Positions 61,130 to 64,000 of a stretch of DNA of 64,000 nucleotides are shown piece by piece. The DNA is taken from positions 38,297 to 102,296 of the forward strand of contig JAJTFK010000003.1 in assembly GCA_021298655.1 (NCBI GenBank), read 5' to 3'. The notes beneath the pieces were generated by a model. That model saw only the letters and a list, made by a program, of their open reading frames with translations. It was not told the origin of the DNA and ran no database searches. Each line of letters begins with the position of its first letter. Position 1 is the first letter of the stretch. A program made the translations under genes and the position numbers. This DNA comes from Cryomorphaceae bacterium. GTDB taxonomy: Bacteria; Bacteroidota; Bacteroidia; Flavobacteriales; Schleiferiaceae.

Positions 61130-61891
61130 CTATAAATAGTAGGCAAAGGTGAACGCGGGCAGAATGAAGCGCGACCAGGTTCGGACCAAGTCCTCGTAAT
61201 CGTAAACCGGGTTGCCGCCGGAGCTCGGGTCTTGGGTGTCGACCAATCCGTCGTAATTGGTATCGTATCCAAGAAACCGCGGATCGTATTCGGGATAGCG
61301 GAGGTTTAAAAAACCCACGTTAAAGTAGGCCTTGCTTCGTCGGCTGTAGATGCGCAAGGCCGGAAGCAAAGCCGTAATGTCTTCGGAGGTGAATTGCCAG
61401 CATTCCGCCGTAAATCCAAACCGCGGACCAATGGACACATAAGCACTGGCGTTGTAGGCCATTCCGGAATTCGTTGTGGGAAGGTCGTTGCCGCCAAAAC
61501 TCAGGTAGCCCAATCCTAGGGACGCATTGTTCCGCGGCGTGCCGTAGGTCGCCACGGCGTAGGGTAGGGCAAAGTGCCCCGAACCGGTGATTGGAAGCCC
61601 GGCTAAGGCACCAATTTTGGCGTGAACGTTGGGCGCGATCGCCATCCCGTAGGACGCCGTTCCGTAGACTCCCAGAAAAAGGGGCGTTCCAATGCCTGCC
61701 GAAAACCGATCGGTTATTCCGATTTGCACATCGATAAGCGGACCAACCACATTGAGGTAGGCGCTGTCCTTGGGAATGCAGTAGCCCGACGGAGCAAAGG
61801 CGTACCGGCTGGAGTGGGAGTAGCCCGCTTCTTGCGCTAAAAGGCTGCCGGCGGAGAGCATCAAAATGCTCGAGATGCGTAGTGGGGTCAT
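61130..61891 (-). CDS. Outer-membrane beta-barrel protein of unknown function
   Basis: A 253-aa protein with signal peptide (MTPLRISSILMLSAGSLLAQ) and repeated glycine- and aromatic-rich strands (ITDRFSAGIGTPLFLGVYG, AYVSIGPRFGFTAECWQF), ending in FILPAFTFAYYL, a typical barrel C-terminus. No family recognised. A longer start at 61927 is possible. Divergent from the START-like gene. Confidence 0.68.
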   Translation of the reverse strand: MTPLRISSILMLSAGSLLAQEAGYSHSSRYAFAPSGYCIPKDSAYLNVVGPLIDVQIGITDRFSAGIGTPLFLGVYGTASYGMAIAPNVHAKIGALAGLPITGSGHFALPYAVATYGTPRNNASLGLGYLSFGGNDLPTTNSGMAYNASAYVSIGPRFGFTAECWQFTSEDITALLPALRIYSRRSKAYFNVGFLNLRYPEYDPRFLGYDTNYDGLVDTQDPSSGGNPVYDYEDLVRTWSRFILPAFTFAYYL

Positions 61892-62015
61892 GCCGGCAAG
61901 CTGCACCCAAGTACCGCGAAAAAACATGATAAAAGTCAGGGCAATATTGGTACAATATTTTCTTGCTCAAATCCACCAAGCGATTATATTGCAGCTCCAA
62001 CCCAAGACCCAAAAA

Positions 62016-62402
62016 ATGTCCGACCGCGTCCCGTTAGTAATTGAGTTTCCCGTGCGTTGTTCCGCGGCGATGCTTTATTCGTTTTTGAGTACGCCGAGCG
62101 GATTGTCGGAGTGGTTTTGCGACGACGTGAACTCGCGTGGCGACACCTACCGCTTTTTTTGGGGGGAAACCGAAGAGGTGGCCACCGTGGTTCGCAAGAA
62201 GACGAATTACTTCATCCAGTATAAGTGGGCTCAAGACGAAAGCGCCAACCGCTTCTCGTTTGAATTCCGAATTGATGTGGATGACCTTACGGGGGACGGG
62301 TTACTGACGGTTACGGACTACGTGGAACAAGACGAAGAGTCCGAGATGAGGTCCCTTTGGCAGAGCCAAATAACGACGCTGCTTCGAACCATAGGATCGT
62401 GA
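62016..62402 (+). CDS. START-like (AHSA1-type) domain protein
   Basis: A 128-aa soluble protein. VIEFPVRCSAAMLYSFLSTP and GLSEWFCDDVNSRGDTYRFF are typical of the small START-like/AHSA1 proteins of Bacteroidota, helix-grip folds with a hydrophobic pocket. Function unknown. ATG 62016; its stop overlaps the next gene's GTG (GTGA). Confidence 0.8.
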   Translation: MSDRVPLVIEFPVRCSAAMLYSFLSTPSGLSEWFCDDVNSRGDTYRFFWGETEEVATVVRKKTNYFIQYKWAQDESANRFSFEFRIDVDDLTGDGLLTVTDYVEQDEESEMRSLWQSQITTLLRTIGS

Positions 62403-62989
62403 TTTTTCGCCAGGCTGCCGCCGCGTTTGCCCTAGCCTCATTTCTGTTGCTTGGCCTCAATTGGGCAGCCGGAAGCCATGAATTTCACCGCAGCCTGGAC
62501 CGCATTCCGTGGTTTGGCTTCATGCACGGCATCACCATCCTGGGGGACGGACTTTTCGCCGCAGCGATCGCCCTTTGGCTGGTGCTGCGCCGGGCGACCA
62601 AGAGCGAATGGATCACGTTCATTCTGGGTTTTGCGGCGGCGGCGCTAATTCCGCAGATAGGTAAAAACCTTATTTGGCCCGAGGTATTGCGGCCCTACGG
62701 GGTGGTGTCGGGCATCAAGCATTCTCCCTGGTTTGAGCCTGCTCGATATAAGTCCTTTCCTTCGGGACACAGTTCGGTGGGCGCATTTTTTGCGCTGTTC
62801 TTGGCCTACCGGGTTCCCGCTTGGCGCGGAGTTTTTTTTGCGCTCGGAATCGGCGTAGGCCTGAGCAGAATGGTGCTTCACTACCACTGGGTCCACGATG
62901 TCGTGGCCGGTTGGGCTATCGGACTTTGCGTCGCGTGGCTCGCCGAACGTACCTTGGGCCCCAAACAAACGACACATGGGACTACTTGA
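62399..62989 (+). CDS. PAP2-family membrane phosphatase
   Basis: A 196-aa protein with five or six membrane helices and the PAP2 motifs KSFPSGHSSVGAFF and LSRMVLHYHWVHDVVAG (catalytic His pair). Such enzymes remove phosphate from lipid or undecaprenyl diphosphates at the membrane. GTG 62399 overlaps the START-like stop; fabG starts inside its end (14-bp overlap). Confidence 0.85.
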   Translation: MIFRQAAAAFALASFLLLGLNWAAGSHEFHRSLDRIPWFGFMHGITILGDGLFAAAIALWLVLRRATKSEWITFILGFAAAALIPQIGKNLIWPEVLRPYGVVSGIKHSPWFEPARYKSFPSGHSSVGAFFALFLAYRVPAWRGVFFALGIGVGLSRMVLHYHWVHDVVAGWAIGLCVAWLAERTLGPKQTTHGTT

Positions 62990-63719
62990 CGGTAAAGTCG
63001 CCCTGATTACGGGCGCATCAAAAGGAATTGGCAAGGCCATCGCGGAACGCTTTGCGCAGGAAGGTGCTAAGGTGGCCTTCACCTACCTGAGCAGCGTAGA
63101 ACGAGGACAGGCTCTTGAGGCCGAACTCAGCCAGTACGGCGAAGCAGCCGGCTTTCGGAGCGATGCGTCCAGCGGCGAACAGGCTGAGAAGTTGATTGAG
63201 GATGTGGTAGCGCGCTTTGGCCACATTGATGTCGTGGTAAATAATGCGGGAATTACGCGAGACACCCTGCTGCTTCGCATGAGCGAAGAGGATTTTGACC
63301 AGGTGATTTCGACCAACTTGAAGTCGGTGTTCAATACCACCAAACACGTCCAGCGCTACTTTCTGAAGCAGCGTTCGGGCAGCATCATCAATATTTCAAG
63401 TATCGTGGGCATTAAGGGCAACGCCGGCCAATCAAACTACGCCGCGTCCAAAGCCGGAATCATTGGCTTCACGAAGTCGGTGGCCCTGGAGCTCGGCTCG
63501 CGCGGGGTGCGCTGCAACGCGATCGCGCCCGGGTTCATTGAAACCGAAATGACGGGCGTGCTCGACGAAAAGGTGGTGCAATCTTGGCGCGACGCCATTC
63601 CGTTGAAGCGCGGCGGTCAGCCCGAAGACGTAGCCAATGCCTGCGTGTTTTTGGCCAGCGACCTGTCGTCCTACATCAGTGGCCAGGTTTTGCAGGTAGA
63701 CGGAGGGCTGCTGACCTGA
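62976..63719 (+). CDS. fabG: 3-oxoacyl-[acyl-carrier-protein] reductase FabG
   Basis: A 247-aa SDR. ALITGASKGIGKAIAERFA is the NADP-binding motif, NNAGITRD follows, and the catalytic Ser-Tyr-Lys lies in INISSIVGIKGNAGQSNYAA with SKAG; the C-terminus is GQVLQVDGGLLT. It reduces the keto group in fatty-acid elongation. ATG 62976 is chosen by the family start MGLLDGKVALITG. A terminator follows. Confidence 0.94.
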   Translation: MGLLDGKVALITGASKGIGKAIAERFAQEGAKVAFTYLSSVERGQALEAELSQYGEAAGFRSDASSGEQAEKLIEDVVARFGHIDVVVNNAGITRDTLLLRMSEEDFDQVISTNLKSVFNTTKHVQRYFLKQRSGSIINISSIVGIKGNAGQSNYAASKAGIIGFTKSVALELGSRGVRCNAIAPGFIETEMTGVLDEKVVQSWRDAIPLKRGGQPEDVANACVFLASDLSSYISGQVLQVDGGLLT

Positions 63720-63744
63720 TTCTTCGTGAATAACTTCGTTCGGA

Positions 63745-63769
63745 ACCCGCCACTACGGCGGGTTTTTTC
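63745..63769 (+). terminator. Rho-independent terminator after fabG
   Basis: AACCCGCC-N5-GGCGGGTT followed by a T-run. Confidence 0.9.
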
Positions 63770-63783
63770 GTTTTTACATGGGC

Positions 63784-63791
63784 TATCTTCG
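63784..63791 (+). promoter_or_regulatory. -7-like box TATCTTCG of the S46 peptidase gene
   Basis: TAnnTTCG variant 4 nt before ATG 63796. Confidence 0.4.
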
Positions 63792-63795
63792 GGGT

Positions 63796-64000
63796 ATGAA
63801 GAAGTTTTTTATTGCGGCGCTCGCACTGGCACCCGTTTTGGCCGTGGGGCAGGGGATGTGGTTTCCGCACGAAGTCGCGGGACGCAAGGCCGACATGAAG
63901 CGCACCGGCATGACCATGAAGGCCGATGAAGTGTATTCCGCTTCGGGCGGTGGGTTGAACGAAGCCGTGGTTCATTTTGGCGGATTTTGTACCGGCGAGG
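63796..64000 (+). CDS. S46-family dipeptidyl peptidase (DPP7/DPP11 type), partial
   Basis: The first 68 codons before the window ends. Signal peptide (MKKFFIAALALAPVLAVGQG), then GMWFPHEV, MKRTGMTMKADEVYSASGGG and LNEAVVHFGGFCTGE, the conserved N-terminus of S46 peptidases. Family members trim dipeptides from periplasmic peptides. The catalytic His normally follows shortly after CTGE and lies outside. Confidence 0.85.
   Translation, partial: MKKFFIAALALAPVLAVGQGMWFPHEVAGRKADMKRTGMTMKADEVYSASGGGLNEAVVHFGGFCTGE

Overview
The window is 64 kb of a compact, GC-rich Bacteroidota chromosome, most likely a marine flavobacterial-type lineage. The signs are TAnnTTTG promoter elements, Bacteroidota-only families (DUF3347, DUF6702, DUF4835/PorD, DUF6428), a type IX secretion component, and the blocks dnaA-phosphatase-methylase and dapA-bamD-rpoZ-coaBC-porD-recN. 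About 67 protein genes and two tRNAs fill almost all of it. No gene-free stretch exceeds 300 bp. I saw no insertion sequence, prophage, CRISPR array or rRNA.
Layout. 1-5.3 kb (minus): partial SurA-like chaperone, parA, DUF3347 lipoprotein, and a coupled DUF6702-HupE-M1 peptidase set. 5.4-13.2 kb: acetyl-CoA synthetase, then a minus-strand run of cdd, aminotransferase, HMA-MauE and DUF6428 with an ArsR-like palindrome, then a GH109 / NahK-like kinase / nucleotidyltransferase set that reads as amino-sugar salvage. 13.3-24.7 kb: secreted and outer-membrane proteins, YceI, mnmE, dnaA with two coupled genes, a secreted metallopeptidase and ribD. 24.7-34.9 kb (plus): prmC, ligA, dapA, bamD, rpoZ, coaBC, porD, recN, fabI. 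36.5-43.3 kb: a MerR/B12 photoreceptor-like regulator followed by a seven-gene operon (ECF sigma, crtI, crtB, idi, pterin synthase, folE, photolyase). 43.3-64 kb: housekeeping genes (pyrC-like, ffh, folD, queE, spoT, fahA, glyA, rluF, fabG), tRNA-Pro, tRNA-Met, envelope proteins, and the start of an S46 dipeptidyl peptidase.
Most interesting system. The MerR protein keeps the W-x9-EH and ExHxxG cobalamin-binding signatures of CarH/LitR light sensors. The gap between it and the sigma gene holds four copies of a TGTTTAAC-type half-site, arranged as two inverted repeats with identical 14-bp spacers. The same half-site sits inside the promoters of a YceI-type (polyisoprenoid-binding family) lipoprotein at 16.2 kb and a pirin gene at 47.65 kb. 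This suggests a dispersed light or B12 regulon joining carotenoids, pterins, photolyase, YceI and pirin. The regulon is inference from shared sequence.
A second global pattern is start codons lying only 4-6 nt after a TAnnTTTG box in many genes, which predicts leaderless mRNAs and fixes several GTG starts. A third is convergent gene pairs that share their stop codons.
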